This document shows positions 1 to 9,861 of a DNA stretch of 64,000 bases, in pieces. The notes below the pieces were generated by a model, which ran no database searches, was not told the origin of the DNA, and saw only the letters and a program-made list of their open reading frames with translations. Position numbers and translations under genes: made by a program. This DNA is from Prolixibacteraceae bacterium. Lineage in GTDB: Bacteria > Bacteroidota > Bacteroidia > Bacteroidales > Prolixibacteraceae. Positions within the stretch are counted from its first letter, which is position 1. Each line of letters opens with the position of its first letter. The DNA lies in assembly GCA_028282705.1 (NCBI GenBank), contig JANQHI010000006.1, forward strand, positions 110,814 through 174,813, read 5' to 3'.

Positions 1-1334
1 GCAAACTTTTTACCATCAGCCCTAGTTTTGTTGGCCTCTTTTTTCCTGAATGCCATACCATAAATTGAATTAAGTATCTTTTCAAGGTTTTTATCACTGG
101 TCATAAGCCCATCACCTCCTGTAATGAGGATATCCCTCAGTTGGGTGTCATTCTCAAAATAGGCCATTAATTCCTGGAGCTTTTCATCCCATGAGCCTTG
201 AGGTTTTAACTTGTCCAAGTTGAAATTGAGGTTTCCCCTTTGGAAATCGTACATGCGCTGACAGCTTGCACAAAGCCCCCCACAAGCCCTTCCCATGGTA
301 TCAGGTATTAATATGGCAACTTCAGGGTAGCGCCTGTGGATATTGTTGTAAGGAGGCAATAACCAACCTGCAGCATTAGGTTTGCCTGGCTCAATTTTGT
401 CTTCTTTTTCCCAGGCAACTATATTCCCAAATTCCCCAACAAGTTGTTTGGTGTAGATGATATAATTTCTTATTGCAAGGTCTGCTCCAGCTGCAAATGA
501 AGGGATAGTAACATGCAGTAAAGAGAGGTAATATGGGTTTATGAAAAAAGGGATGCCTGCTTTTCTTGCTTTACGCAAAATTTTCATGGTATCTGGATCC
601 AGGGAGTAATCCATCATTTCATTTAATAATTCGGGAGACCTGATAGCAAAACGCAAATGGAAATTACCTTCATCCCACCACCTAAGCATTTTTTCCCTCT
701 TTTGGAGTTGCCCATCTTTAACCTCAAACAGGTATTTGGAAGTTTTAATTTCCTTGTTATCAATTTTTTTGATCAAGACATCAATAATCCTGTCACGGTT
801 TTTTTCACGTAGTTTAATAACCCTTTCATCTAATCCTGACAGAAACCTGTTTTTCCATTCAGTAACCTCTTGTGGAGAAGGGATGTCCCTTTTTTCTGCA
901 CCTTTGAATTGCCTGAATAAGTGCAACATGTCTTCAAAAAAACCTGGCCTGGCACCACCTTTCCCAAAGTTAACTGCCAGCCAAATCATTTTTATTGGGT
1001 TGCTTACAGCCATTTGCCCCCTTAGGTTCAGGTCTTCATATTCCCTGCCTGCATGGTCTACATAGTCTAATATCCTTATGGAAGCATAATCCTGCCAGGT
1101 TATTTTTTGAAAAGTTTCATAATTGGATTCTTTGCCTAAGTAATATTGATAAGCAAAATCATTTTGTTTCAATTTAGGTAAAACCCAGTTTTTTACACTT
1201 TCAAGGGCTTCAGTTTCATTGTTTGACTCAACCATTATCTTTTTCAGGGTTGGATTTTCCTGCATTAATAATTTAAGTAGTTTATGAGCCCTAACATTAA
1301 TAGCTATAAGGTCAAGGGAATGTGGCGTATTCAT
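1..1334 (-). CDS. Lysine-2,3-aminomutase-like radical SAM protein (partial, C-terminus outside window)
   Basis: The minus-strand reading frame begins with ATG at 1332-1334 and stays open to the window edge, giving 444 N-terminal residues. Residues C351, C355 and C358 form the radical-SAM CxxxCxxC motif (CGGLCASC), which would bind a 4Fe-4S cluster and SAM. An ITGGDGLM segment about 60 residues later matches the TGGDPL region of KamA-type aminomutases. The family interconverts alpha- and beta-amino acids using PLP. The region before the cysteine motif is about 350 residues, longer than in classical KamA (about 130), so this is one of the long KamA-like proteins whose substrate is not established. 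The PLP-lysine region lies outside the window. It is transcribed away from era. Confidence 0.85.
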   Translation of the reverse strand, partial: MNTPHSLDLIAINVRAHKLLKLLMQENPTLKKIMVESNNETEALESVKNWVLPKLKQNDFAYQYYLGKESNYETFQKITWQDYASIRILDYVDHAGREYEDLNLRGQMAVSNPIKMIWLAVNFGKGGARPGFFEDMLHLFRQFKGAEKRDIPSPQEVTEWKNRFLSGLDERVIKLREKNRDRIIDVLIKKIDNKEIKTSKYLFEVKDGQLQKREKMLRWWDEGNFHLRFAIRSPELLNEMMDYSLDPDTMKILRKARKAGIPFFINPYYLSLLHVTIPSFAAGADLAIRNYIIYTKQLVGEFGNIVAWEKEDKIEPGKPNAAGWLLPPYNNIHRRYPEVAILIPDTMGRACGGLCASCQRMYDFQRGNLNFNLDKLKPQGSWDEKLQELMAYFENDTQLRDILITGGDGLMTSDKNLEKILNSIYGMAFRKKEANKTRADGKKF

Positions 1335-1460
1335 GGCTAAAATTGTTAATTGTGTTCAATCTTGATCATTTAAGGTATAAAAAATAGGGACAACATCAAA
1401 ATTATAAACCATTAAGGATAACCAGTGATTCAGGCATATTTTCACCATGGATAATTTTTC

Positions 1461-1468
1461 TATCTTTG
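1461..1468 (+). promoter_or_regulatory. Bacteroidota -7 promoter element upstream of era
   Basis: TATCTTTG matches the Bacteroidota sigma-factor -7 consensus TAnnTTTG. It lies 23 bases before the ATG at 1492. Because it sits inside the longer open frame that starts at 1447, it argues that translation starts at 1492. Confidence 0.6.
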
Positions 1469-1491
1469 CGCTGATTCTTAGAGAATTGAAT

Positions 1492-2373
1492 ATGGCTCAT
1501 AAAGCAGGTTTTGTAAATATAGTGGGGAATCCTAATGTAGGTAAGTCAACCATTATGAATGCATTGGTTGGGGAAAAACTGTCAATCATTACATCAAAAA
1601 TGCAAACAACCAGGCATAGGATCAAGGGTATTGTAAGTGGGGATGATTTTCAGATCGTTTATTCAGATACCCCTGGGATTTTGAAACCTAATTACAAACT
1701 TCAGGAATCAATGCTAAAGTTTGTTGATTCAGCTTTAATTGATGCTGATATCATTTTATATGTTACTGATGTGGTTGAAGACCCTTCAAAAAACAAGGAT
1801 TATATTGCAAAGATCAGGAAATCAAATATACCAGTGATTGTGCTGGTCAATAAAATTGACCTTTCAAACCAGGAAAAGGTTACTGAACTTTTTGAATATT
1901 GGTCGGGAATATTCCCTGGAGCAACTGTTTTCCCAATTTCAGCAACCGAAAAATTTAATATTAATCCTGTATTTGACCGCATCTTAGAACTCCTTCCTGA
2001 AGGTGAGGCATTCTTTCCTAAAGATGACCTGACTGATTTGAATGAGCGGTTTTTTATGCAGGAGATCATTCGTGAAAAAATACTGTTGAATTACAAAAAA
2101 GAGGTTCCTTATTCTGTTGAAGTTGAAGTAGAGGAGTTTAAAGATGAAAGGGATATCCTCAGGATCAGGGCAATTATCCATGTGGCACGTGACAGCCAGA
2201 AAGGGATCATCATAGGGCATCAGGGGAGATCATTAAAATGGGTTGGCACAGAAGCCAGGAAAGATGCTGAAGAGTTTTTTAGCAAGAAAATTTTCCTTGA
2301 CCTTTATGTAAAAGTAGCTAAAGACTGGAGGGATAAGGACAACCAGTTAAAGAAATTTGGTTATATGGGCTAA
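1492..2373 (+). CDS. era: GTPase Era
   Basis: Era is a ribosome-assembly GTPase that binds the 3' end of 16S rRNA. The protein has 293 residues, the usual length. It has the P-loop GNPNVGKST near residue 12, the DTPG switch II motif, NKID for guanine specificity, and a C-terminal KH domain with the GxxG-type loop IIGHQGRS near residue 240. The frame is open from 1447, but the first 15 codons overlap the promoter and are not Era-like, so MAHKAGF at 1492 is the better start. der follows 32 bases downstream on the same strand and is probably co-transcribed. Confidence 0.95.
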   Translation: MAHKAGFVNIVGNPNVGKSTIMNALVGEKLSIITSKMQTTRHRIKGIVSGDDFQIVYSDTPGILKPNYKLQESMLKFVDSALIDADIILYVTDVVEDPSKNKDYIAKIRKSNIPVIVLVNKIDLSNQEKVTELFEYWSGIFPGATVFPISATEKFNINPVFDRILELLPEGEAFFPKDDLTDLNERFFMQEIIREKILLNYKKEVPYSVEVEVEEFKDERDILRIRAIIHVARDSQKGIIIGHQGRSLKWVGTEARKDAEEFFSKKIFLDLYVKVAKDWRDKDNQLKKFGYMG

Positions 2374-2405
2374 TAGTGGTTTATTCAGAAATTAAGGATT
2401 GAAGA

Positions 2406-3716
2406 ATGAGTAGCAGGATAGTAGCAATAGTTGGAAGGCCCAATGTGGGTAAATCTACTTTATTTAACAGGCTTACAGAAACAAGGAGTGCCATTGTTGA
2501 TGAAACAGCAGGGGTTACACGTGACAGGAATTATGGGAAAGCACTTTGGAATGGTATTGACTTTTCTGTTATTGATACTGGTGGCTATGTAGTTAATTCT
2601 GATGATGTTTTTGAGGCTGAGATCAATAAGCAAGTGCAACTGGCAATTGATGAAGCTGACTCAGTTTTATTTGTCGTGGATGTGGAATCTGGGATAACTG
2701 ACCTGGATGAAGCCATTGCATCCATGCTTAGGAGGACTGAAAAAGATGTGTTTGTGGCTGTAAATAAAGTAGATAATAATTCACGCATTATTGATGCCCA
2801 GGAATTTTATGGGTTGGGCCTTGGCGAAATTTATTGCATATCATCCATGACGGGAAGTGGTACTGGAGACCTACTTGACCAGGTAGTTGCCAACCTGCCA
2901 CGCAAAGATGAAGATGATAAAGGAAAAGGGTTGCCCTATTTGTCAGTGGTTGGAAGGCCCAATGTGGGGAAATCATCATTCATCAATACCCTTATTGGAG
3001 AACAAAGGAACATTGTTACTGATGTGGCAGGGACAACACGTGATTCTATCCATACACGTTACAACAAATATGGGCATGATTTTATGATTGTTGACACTGC
3101 AGGGTTACGCAAAAAAGGCAAAGTGCATGAAGACCTGGAGTTCTATTCTGTACTAAGGTCAGTGCGCACTATTGAAAATTCTGATGTATGCTTATTACTG
3201 GTTGATGCAACACGTGGGATTGAAGCCCAGGATGTAAATATTTTTAACCTGATAGTCAGGAATAAAAAGGGAGTTGTTGTGCTTGTCAATAAGTGGGACC
3301 TTGTTGAAAAGGAAACAAATACAACCAAAAATTATGAGCATGAAATCAGGGAAAGGATTGCACCATTTTCTGATGTCCCAATTTTATTTATTTCTGCTTT
3401 GACAAAACAGCGCGTAAGCAAAGCCCTTGATGAGGCTATTAGGGTGTATGAAAATAGGAAGAAGAAAATTAAAACTTCTGAGCTGAATAATATTATCCTG
3501 GAGGCAGTAGAGGCTTATCCTCCTCCTTCTGTAAAAGGGAAGTATATAAAAATAAAATATGTAACCCAATTGCCATCACCGACACCAAGTTTTGCTTTAT
3601 TTGCCAACCTGCCTCAATACATTAAAGAGTCCTATAAACGTTACATTGAAAATAAATTGAGGGATAATTTTGATTTTGAAGGGGTACCCATTCAGGTATA
3701 TTTCAGGAAAAAGTAA
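2406..3716 (+). CDS. der: Ribosome-assembly GTPase Der (EngA)
   Basis: Der is a double GTPase needed for 50S subunit maturation. The 436-residue protein shows two complete G domains in tandem. The first has GRPNVGKST at about residue 9, DTGG and NKVD. The second has GRPNVGKSS at about residue 182, DTAG and NKWD. A C-terminal KH-like domain follows (about residues 350-436). Length and order are as expected for the family. It lies 32 bases after era, so two ribosome-biogenesis GTPases form one transcription unit. Confidence 0.97.
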   Translation: MSSRIVAIVGRPNVGKSTLFNRLTETRSAIVDETAGVTRDRNYGKALWNGIDFSVIDTGGYVVNSDDVFEAEINKQVQLAIDEADSVLFVVDVESGITDLDEAIASMLRRTEKDVFVAVNKVDNNSRIIDAQEFYGLGLGEIYCISSMTGSGTGDLLDQVVANLPRKDEDDKGKGLPYLSVVGRPNVGKSSFINTLIGEQRNIVTDVAGTTRDSIHTRYNKYGHDFMIVDTAGLRKKGKVHEDLEFYSVLRSVRTIENSDVCLLLVDATRGIEAQDVNIFNLIVRNKKGVVVLVNKWDLVEKETNTTKNYEHEIRERIAPFSDVPILFISALTKQRVSKALDEAIRVYENRKKKIKTSELNNIILEAVEAYPPPSVKGKYIKIKYVTQLPSPTPSFALFANLPQYIKESYKRYIENKLRDNFDFEGVPIQVYFRKK

Positions 3717-3799
3717 CAAGGCAAATTTTGCAGGTTACTTATCCTTACTGGTATGTTTTTTGTGACCAACCTGTACAACAGAATCTCTCAAATAAAAGT

Positions 3800-3807
3800 T
3801 ATCTTTG
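3800..3807 (+). promoter_or_regulatory. Bacteroidota -7 promoter element for the 3832-mutL unit
   Basis: TATCTTTG matches TAnnTTTG and lies 24 bases before the ATG of the small gene at 3832, which overlaps mutL. I see no clear -33 TTTG at ideal spacing. Confidence 0.5.
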
Positions 3808-3831
3808 TAAAGAATTCAAAAAAGCAGGACA

Positions 3832-4131
3832 ATGATTGGCAATTTTTTTCACATTCCAGGAGCAAAAAGGTTCAATTTCCGTCCCAGGTTTTATGATGCA
3901 GAAAAAGACCATGTGAAAACCAGGGAAAGGATGGTAAAAGCAGAAATGGGTATTAAAGATGATGATGGGAAGCCTTTTAAGTCAAGCATAAAAGGCCAGT
4001 TCAGGAGGGGGATGTCCAATTCAAAATCAGCAGAAAAAGCCAGAAGGAGTTCCAACACTCGTTTGATATTCCTGATTATTATTTTGTCTTTGATTGTTTA
4101 TTTATTTTTCTACACTGATTTTATTTTTTAA
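3832..4131 (+). CDS. Small membrane-anchored protein upstream of mutL, unknown function
   Basis: A 99-residue protein that I do not recognise as a named family. The first 75 residues are basic and hydrophilic (many K and R, with an FRPRFYDAEKD segment). The last 20 or so residues (LIFLIIILSLIVYLFFY) form one membrane segment, so it is probably a tail-anchored protein with the basic part in the cytoplasm. Its stop codon overlaps the mutL start by one base (TAATG), which implies translational coupling to mismatch repair, although a role in repair is not shown. A promoter lies just upstream. Confidence 0.7.
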   Translation: MIGNFFHIPGAKRFNFRPRFYDAEKDHVKTRERMVKAEMGIKDDDGKPFKSSIKGQFRRGMSNSKSAEKARRSSNTRLIFLIIILSLIVYLFFYTDFIF

Positions 4132-5978
4132 TGAGTGACATAATCCAATTACTGCCTGATTCTGTAGCTAACCAGATTGCCGCAGGAGAAGTGATCCAAC
4201 GCCCTGCTTCAGTGGTTAAAGAATTGGTTGAAAATGCATTGGATTCAGGTGCCACTGAAATTAAAGTTCATATAAAAGATGCAGGGAAAACCCTGATCCA
4301 GGTTAGTGACAGTGGCTGTGGGATGTCTCCCACTGATGCCAGGATGGCATTTGAACGCCATGCTACTTCAAAAATAAACAGTGCAAACGACCTTTTTGCC
4401 ATAAGGACAATGGGGTTTAGGGGAGAGGCCCTGGCTTCAATTGCTGCTATTGCAGATGTAGAGCTAAGGACAAAAAGGACGGAAGATGAGGTGGGAACCT
4501 ACATTCACATCAATGGTTCAAATCTGGTTGTCCAGGAACCTGTTGGATGCAACAATGGGTCAGTTTTTCAGGTAAAGAACCTCTTTTTTAATGTCCCTGC
4601 CAGGCGTAAATTCCTAAAAGCCAACAGCACTGAACTAAAACACATTATTAATGAAATTCAAAGGGTTGCATTGCCAAACCCACAAGTGGCTATTACCTTA
4701 TATCATAACAACCTGGCTTTGTATGACCTTCCCAAATCAAACCATTACAAGCGTATTATCAATGTTTTTGGAAAATCAATCAGCCAGCACATTGTTCCTG
4801 TTGAAACCCAAACCAGCATAATTAACATTTCAGGGTTTGTAGGGTTGCCAAAGTTTGCCAGGAGGACAATGGGGGAACAGTTCTTTTTTGTGAATAGCAG
4901 GTATATGAGACACCCCTATTTCCACAGGGCAGTGATGCAGGCATATGAAAAATTGTTGCCTCCTGATACATTCCCAACCTATTTCCTTTTTTTTGAAATA
5001 AATCCTGCCAACATTGATATCAACATACATCCTACAAAAACTGAAATTAAATTTGAAGATGAAAGGGCAATATGGCAGCTGGTGCATGCTTCCATACGTG
5101 AGTCATTAGGGAAACATAATGTGGTTCCCAGCATTGATTTTGATCAGGAAGGTAGTGTTGAAATACCCATAGCCCCTGTAAGTGGGCAAGAAGTTGCTCC
5201 ACCTAAAATAGAAGTAGATTTTACCTATAACCCCTTTGAACAGGAAAAAAAAGCTAACACTGGAGGTTATAAACCAATGGAAGGTGCTGAAAAACCAAAC
5301 CTTGATAATTGGGAAAAATTGTATGAAGGGTTTGAAAACCAGCCAGAAGAGAAAGGTGAACCAATAAGGCAGGAAGAGGCAAGCTTATATACAGGAAATG
5401 GTGTTGATTTCCAGGGAAGGAATTTGATGCAGGTGAAAAATAAGTACATCATTACCCCTGTAAAATCAGGGCTTATGGTGATTGACCAAAAAAGGGCACA
5501 GGAACGTGTGTTGTTTGAAAAATTTATGCAAGTGCTGCAATCAGAAGCAGTAGCCAGCCAACAGCAATTGTTTCCTCAAACCATTGAATTGAACCCTGCT
5601 GACTCTGCAATCCTGGTCGAGATTAACAAAGACCTTACCTGCCTGGGGTTTGATATACGCGAATCAGGTGAAAATAAGTTTGTAATAAATGGTACACCTG
5701 GCGTGTTGGATAATGCATCTCCTGAAGCTGTGGTTGAAAAACTGCTTGAAGAATACAAAAATTCTCCAGCTAATGCCAAAGAAAAAGTTAAAGAACATGT
5801 AGCCATATCTTTGGCTAAGGCATCAGCAATAAGCTATGGTATGGAACTGAAAGAGGAGGAAATGAGCTACCTGATTGATAATTTATTTGCTTGTGATACT
5901 CCCAACTTTTCGCCTGAAGGGAAACCTGTGTTGGCCATCATTCCAATGGATATTATCGAAAAAAGTTTTTTTAAATGA
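4131..5978 (+). CDS. mutL: DNA mismatch repair protein MutL
   Basis: MutL couples MutS mismatch recognition to strand incision. The 615-residue protein has the GHKL ATPase motifs near its N-terminus (ENALDSGA, DSGCGM, GFRGEALASIA), a transducer domain to about residue 330, a linker, and a C-terminal dimerisation domain. At residues 452-463 the protein reads DQKRAQERVLFE where endonuclease-type MutL has DQHA(x)2E(x)4E. The metal-site His is Lys here and the Ala is Arg, so nuclease activity is uncertain. mutS is present at 56054, but no mutH was seen in the window. Confidence 0.95.
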   Translation: MSDIIQLLPDSVANQIAAGEVIQRPASVVKELVENALDSGATEIKVHIKDAGKTLIQVSDSGCGMSPTDARMAFERHATSKINSANDLFAIRTMGFRGEALASIAAIADVELRTKRTEDEVGTYIHINGSNLVVQEPVGCNNGSVFQVKNLFFNVPARRKFLKANSTELKHIINEIQRVALPNPQVAITLYHNNLALYDLPKSNHYKRIINVFGKSISQHIVPVETQTSIINISGFVGLPKFARRTMGEQFFFVNSRYMRHPYFHRAVMQAYEKLLPPDTFPTYFLFFEINPANIDINIHPTKTEIKFEDERAIWQLVHASIRESLGKHNVVPSIDFDQEGSVEIPIAPVSGQEVAPPKIEVDFTYNPFEQEKKANTGGYKPMEGAEKPNLDNWEKLYEGFENQPEEKGEPIRQEEASLYTGNGVDFQGRNLMQVKNKYIITPVKSGLMVIDQKRAQERVLFEKFMQVLQSEAVASQQQLFPQTIELNPADSAILVEINKDLTCLGFDIRESGENKFVINGTPGVLDNASPEAVVEKLLEEYKNSPANAKEKVKEHVAISLAKASAISYGMELKEEEMSYLIDNLFACDTPNFSPEGKPVLAIIPMDIIEKSFFK

Positions 5979-6050
5979 CAATATGACGCAATATTGGGGA
6001 TGAACGAAGTTGGCCCAACTATTGTTAGAGTAAACTGAAATTTAGTTATT

Positions 6051-6869
6051 ATGAATTATAGGCCAGTATTAAATACAATCCCTCCTGTTGTTAAAAACCT
6101 GATCATTATAAATGTATTGGTTTTGTTAGCAGCATGGGTATTAAGGTCAGCCAATGTTGACCTTACAAACTTATTAGGGATGCATCACCCATCTTCTGAC
6201 AAGTTTATGTTGCACCAGTTGGTCACCCACATGTTTATGCATAGCACACAAGGCATTTTCCATATTTTCTTTAACATGTTTGCTTTATGGATGTTTGGGC
6301 GTGTGCTTGAAAGTGTTTGGGGAGGGAAACGTTTCCTGGTTTATTATTTTGTAACTGGGCTTGGGGCAATTGCCTTGCATACCTTTGTAAGCCACATTGA
6401 AATAGCATCCATGAAAAATGCCATTGATGCATACATTAATACACCTGCCCCAGAATTATTAGACAAGTTTGTTAACAGGTATCTCCCAAGGGCAACACCA
6501 CAGGTATATGATTTTATTAATAACTGGTATAATGACCCCACTAATTCTACTTATGTTGCTGATGGGCAAAGGTTAATGGAACAAATACTTCTTATCCATG
6601 TAGACACACCCACTGTTGGTGCATCAGGGGCAGTTTTTGGGGTATTGCTTGCGTTTGGTATGTTATTCCCCAATACTCAACTAATGCTTATTTTCCCACC
6701 TATCCCAATCAGGGCAAAATACTTTGTAATAGGTTATGGGTTAATTGAATTATACCTTGGGTTTACCCAGCCAGGAAGTAATGTGGCCCACTTTGCCCAC
6801 TTGGGAGGAATGGTATTTGGGTTTTTCCTGATAAAATACTGGAACAAATCAAGGAATACATTTTATTAG
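6051..6869 (+). CDS. Rhomboid family intramembrane serine protease (first of a pair)
   Basis: Rhomboids cut membrane proteins within the bilayer. The 272-residue protein has several membrane segments, the HxxxN motif after the first helices (HIFFN in a HMFMHS...FHIFFN segment), the catalytic serine motif GASGAVFG at about residue 185, and the partner histidine in HFAHLGGM near residue 245. An unusual insert of about 80 polar residues lies between the second and third membrane segments (about residues 110-180). A second rhomboid gene starts one base after its stop, so the two are translated as a pair. Confidence 0.9.
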   Translation: MNYRPVLNTIPPVVKNLIIINVLVLLAAWVLRSANVDLTNLLGMHHPSSDKFMLHQLVTHMFMHSTQGIFHIFFNMFALWMFGRVLESVWGGKRFLVYYFVTGLGAIALHTFVSHIEIASMKNAIDAYINTPAPELLDKFVNRYLPRATPQVYDFINNWYNDPTNSTYVADGQRLMEQILLIHVDTPTVGASGAVFGVLLAFGMLFPNTQLMLIFPPIPIRAKYFVIGYGLIELYLGFTQPGSNVAHFAHLGGMVFGFFLIKYWNKSRNTFY

Positions 6870-6870
6870 G

Positions 6871-7740
6871 ATGGATATTATTGAGGAAATAAAATATTCT
6901 TTTAAAAAAGGGTCAGTTTTAACACGCCTGATCTATGTGAATTTAGGGTTTTTCCTTTTTGTGAAAATCACACAGGCACTATTTTTTTTGATGGCAAAAC
7001 CCTACACGCTCCTCTATTGGTTTATGCTACCAAGTGATTTGGGTATATTGGCAACCAAACCATGGACACTTATTACTTATATGTTCCTTCATGAAGGGTT
7101 TATGCATTTCCTATTCAACTTGTTAGGCTTGTATTGGTTTGGTAAGTTGTTGTTAGCCTATTTTGATGAACGCAAACTTTTAGGGCTTTATTTATTGGGA
7201 GGCATTGCTGGTGGGGTATTATACATCATAACCTATAACTTGTTCCCTGTTTTTATGGGGGTTAATGGGGTATTGCTGGGAGCTTCAGCATCAGTGATTG
7301 CTATATTGGTGGCACTTGCAGTGTATGCACCTAACCAGGCTATCCATCTGTTTTTTATAGGCAAGGTTCAGATGAAATATGTGGCTATATTTTATGTGGT
7401 TCTTTCCATCATTGGGATTTCAACCACCAATGCTGGTGGAAACCTTGCCCACATTGGAGGGGCATTATGGGGGTACCTTTTTATTAACCAGCTGGGGAAG
7501 GGCAAAGATATAAACAGTGGCTTTATGAAATTTTTTGATAGGTTGGCAAACATATTCAAGCCAAAGAAAAAAATATATGTATCTCATAAGCAGCCCCCAA
7601 GAGATGATTATGAGTACAACCAACAAAAGAGTCAAAACCAAAAAGAAATAAACAGGATTTTAGAAAAGATCAGCAAATCAGGGTATGATAGCCTGACCAA
7701 ACAGGAAAAAGAAATCCTTTTCAAACAAGGAAAGAAGTAA
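6871..7740 (+). CDS. Rhomboid family intramembrane serine protease (second of a pair)
   Basis: A 289-residue protein starting one base after the preceding rhomboid. It has the HxxxN motif (HFLFN), a serine in GASAS where the usual motif is GxSG, and the histidine motif NLAHIGGALWG. A cytoplasmic tail of about 80 charged residues follows the last membrane segment and ends in a short helix-like KQEKEILFKQGKK. The catalytic Ser and His are both present, so it is probably active despite GASA replacing GASG. Its substrate is unknown. Confidence 0.87.
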   Translation: MDIIEEIKYSFKKGSVLTRLIYVNLGFFLFVKITQALFFLMAKPYTLLYWFMLPSDLGILATKPWTLITYMFLHEGFMHFLFNLLGLYWFGKLLLAYFDERKLLGLYLLGGIAGGVLYIITYNLFPVFMGVNGVLLGASASVIAILVALAVYAPNQAIHLFFIGKVQMKYVAIFYVVLSIIGISTTNAGGNLAHIGGALWGYLFINQLGKGKDINSGFMKFFDRLANIFKPKKKIYVSHKQPPRDDYEYNQQKSQNQKEINRILEKISKSGYDSLTKQEKEILFKQGKK

Positions 7741-7954
7741 TAGTTTTCAGTCATTAGTCACTAGCTATTGGTCATTAGAAAACCCTGTATAAGATAATGC
7801 TTGAATGATTATTTTGGTTGATTTTGATTTTTTCTTCTGACTTCAAGTAAATAGCCTATTTTAAATGAATTTCATTCATCTATTATACCTGTTCACTTTA
7901 AATGAATAGTGTTTACTAATGCATTCGGTTATTAACTCATTCATGCATTCCTTC

Positions 7955-8881
7955 TCATTCTTCTTTCTTTGTATGTGCTTGGTAAATACTGGCATTAAGC
8001 TCAAAGCCTATTAGGAGGATAAAAGACATGATGTACATAAGCAGTAGTACTGCCAATAATGTTCCAATAGAACCATATAATATGTTGTATTGGTTAAAAT
8101 TAATGAGGTAATAATTGAAGCCACTCATTGCTATAATAGAAAGGACAGTTGCCATAGTGCCTCCTGCTGAAATAAAACGCCATTTTGTTTTTTTGGCAGG
8201 TGCCATATAATATAAAAAAGAATAGGCAAAGAAGAAAAGGGCAATAATAACTACCCATTTGCTTACAGTAAGTAAGTAAAGGTCAAAATTGCCACTGATC
8301 CAGCCCAATTCATCTTTGAAGTAAACCAATGCCTTCTGCCCAAAAGTTAAAAGAGCAATTGCAACTGTTAAAAGGATGGATAGAATAATGAGCAACACAA
8401 TGGATGTAACCCTTTGTGATATCCAATTATGGGTGCTCACATCATGTATAGTAGCATCAAAAGCACTCATCATGGATGCTATTCCATTGGTAGAAAATAT
8501 TAAAGCCATAAAAAAACCAATAGAGAGCCATCCCCCTTTTTGTTTATTTATAATCTCATGGATGGTTCCTTCAATGGTATCAAATAATTCTGTGGGAACA
8601 ATATCCTGAATTACAAGAAAAAGTTCATTCTGAAAATTAGGGATTTCAATGTAAGGGATAAGGGTAAATAAAAATATAACTGCTGGGAAAAGTGCCACAA
8701 AAAAGTTAAATGCTATGGCAGAAGCCCTAGTAGTTAGTGCCCCATCAACAATGCTTTCCCAGAAAAATTTGGATACATCATAAAGTGGGACTCCATCAAA
8801 AAAAGGCAGAGATACTTTTTTTGCATGTTCCACTATTCTGATACCAAGGTTTTTTACCCTTTTAAAAAGAAAAGAGGCCAT
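7955..8881 (-). CDS. YihY/BrkB family inner-membrane protein
   Basis: A 308-residue integral membrane protein with the family's pattern of about six membrane helices (for example AIAFNFFVALFPAVIFLF, and a C-terminal LLAVLLLMYIMSFILLIGFELNA). YihY proteins were once annotated as ribonuclease BN, but that assignment was withdrawn and their function is unsettled. It lies 4 bases after the DUF4783 gene and is probably co-transcribed with it. The 214 bases after its stop, toward the rhomboid genes, hold short AT-rich repeats (several TCATTAG and ATTCATT words) and no gene. Confidence 0.85.
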   Translation of the reverse strand: MASFLFKRVKNLGIRIVEHAKKVSLPFFDGVPLYDVSKFFWESIVDGALTTRASAIAFNFFVALFPAVIFLFTLIPYIEIPNFQNELFLVIQDIVPTELFDTIEGTIHEIINKQKGGWLSIGFFMALIFSTNGIASMMSAFDATIHDVSTHNWISQRVTSIVLLIILSILLTVAIALLTFGQKALVYFKDELGWISGNFDLYLLTVSKWVVIIALFFFAYSFLYYMAPAKKTKWRFISAGGTMATVLSIIAMSGFNYYLINFNQYNILYGSIGTLLAVLLLMYIMSFILLIGFELNASIYQAHTKKEE

Positions 8882-8885
8882 ATGG

Positions 8886-9278
8886 CTATTCTTGTTTCTC
8901 TATACGCAACTGATGGATAGATGGTTTATTATTTGCCTGTTTCAGTAAAAAATAAACCCTGTACATTCCTTTTTGCGTTTGCAAATTCCCAATTACATAT
9001 TTTGATTTTTCTCCCCCTGTGTGTATAACAGAGAACTCCTCTGGTTGTACTTCCCTGAAAAATTTACTAACAATTTGTTGGGCCTGTGCTTTACTGTACA
9101 CATTATCATTTTCACCAATCACCAATTCAACATTTTGGTTAAAATATCCAGATAAAACTTTTGTATTGCCTGATTTAAAACTTAATATGAGGTTATCAGG
9201 TATTTGTCCAAAAGTACTGGGAACTCCAATTGATATTGTAAAAAGAAAGATGAATATGATTTTTACTATTTTGTTCAT
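8886..9278 (-). CDS. DUF4783 family secreted protein
   Basis: A 130-residue protein with a signal peptide (hydrophobic run IIFIFLFTISIGV, likely cleaved after TFGQ). The mature part is a small NTF2/cystatin-like alpha-beta domain in the DUF4783 family, which in Bacteroidota is commonly found next to rlmH or nadC. Here rlmH is divergent on the other side of a 98-base gap. The function is unknown. It probably acts in the periplasm. Confidence 0.8.
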   Translation of the reverse strand: MNKIVKIIFIFLFTISIGVPSTFGQIPDNLILSFKSGNTKVLSGYFNQNVELVIGENDNVYSKAQAQQIVSKFFREVQPEEFSVIHTGGEKSKYVIGNLQTQKGMYRVYFLLKQANNKPSIHQLRIEKQE

Positions 9279-9376
9279 TATAAGTTCTTTTCAATTTCGC
9301 ACAATTAACTTCACAAAAACTATGCAAAAGCTATTTTTAATGTAAATTTATAAAATAAAAAAAACTTTTCAGTTGA

Positions 9377-9850
9377 ATGAAGATAACATTGTTAGCCATA
9401 GGTAAAACTGATGCAGCCTATTTGAAGGAAGGTATCAATGAGTTTGTAAAGAGGCTAAAACATTATATTCCTTTTGAGTTTGTTATTATTCCTGATAAAA
9501 AGCAACATAAAAACTACCCAGTTGAGTTACAGAAAAAAAAAGAAGGGGAGTTACTGGCTTCCAAAATTAATAATGGCGCCACAGTTGTTTTGCTTGATGA
9601 ACGAGGGAAAAACTTTAGTTCAAGGGAATTTGCTTCATTTATTGAAAAAAAAAGTATAGCAGGGGTAAAAGAGGTGGTTTTTATTATAGGAGGGGCTTAT
9701 GGTTTTTCAGAAGAAATGTATAAAATGGCAGGGCAGGCAATTTCCCTATCAAAAATGACCTTTTCACACCAAATGGTACGTTTGTTGTTCCTTGAGCAGC
9801 TTTACAGGGCATTCACTATAATTAAAGGAGAACCTTACCATAATGATTAA
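9377..9850 (+). CDS. rlmH: 23S rRNA (pseudouridine-1915-N3)-methyltransferase RlmH
   Basis: RlmH methylates pseudouridine 1915 in helix 69 of 23S rRNA, using SAM on assembled ribosomes. The 157-residue protein has the usual length and SPOUT-fold signature: MKITLLAIGK at the start, LDERGK, IGGAYGFS and the C-terminal LLFLEQLYRAF with a terminal KGEPYHND. It is followed 11 bases later by the large sensor kinase on the same strand. Confidence 0.97.
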   Translation: MKITLLAIGKTDAAYLKEGINEFVKRLKHYIPFEFVIIPDKKQHKNYPVELQKKKEGELLASKINNGATVVLLDERGKNFSSREFASFIEKKSIAGVKEVVFIIGGAYGFSEEMYKMAGQAISLSKMTFSHQMVRLLFLEQLYRAFTIIKGEPYHND

Positions 9851-9861
9851 AATGTTTTGAC

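Noticed and set aside
736..1177. Plus-strand frames opposite the KamA-like gene
   Set aside because: Shadows of the radical SAM gene on the minus strand.
7741..7954. Possible small repeat array (TCATTAG, ATTCATT words)
   Set aside because: Short, irregular and without constant spacing, so not CRISPR or iterons.
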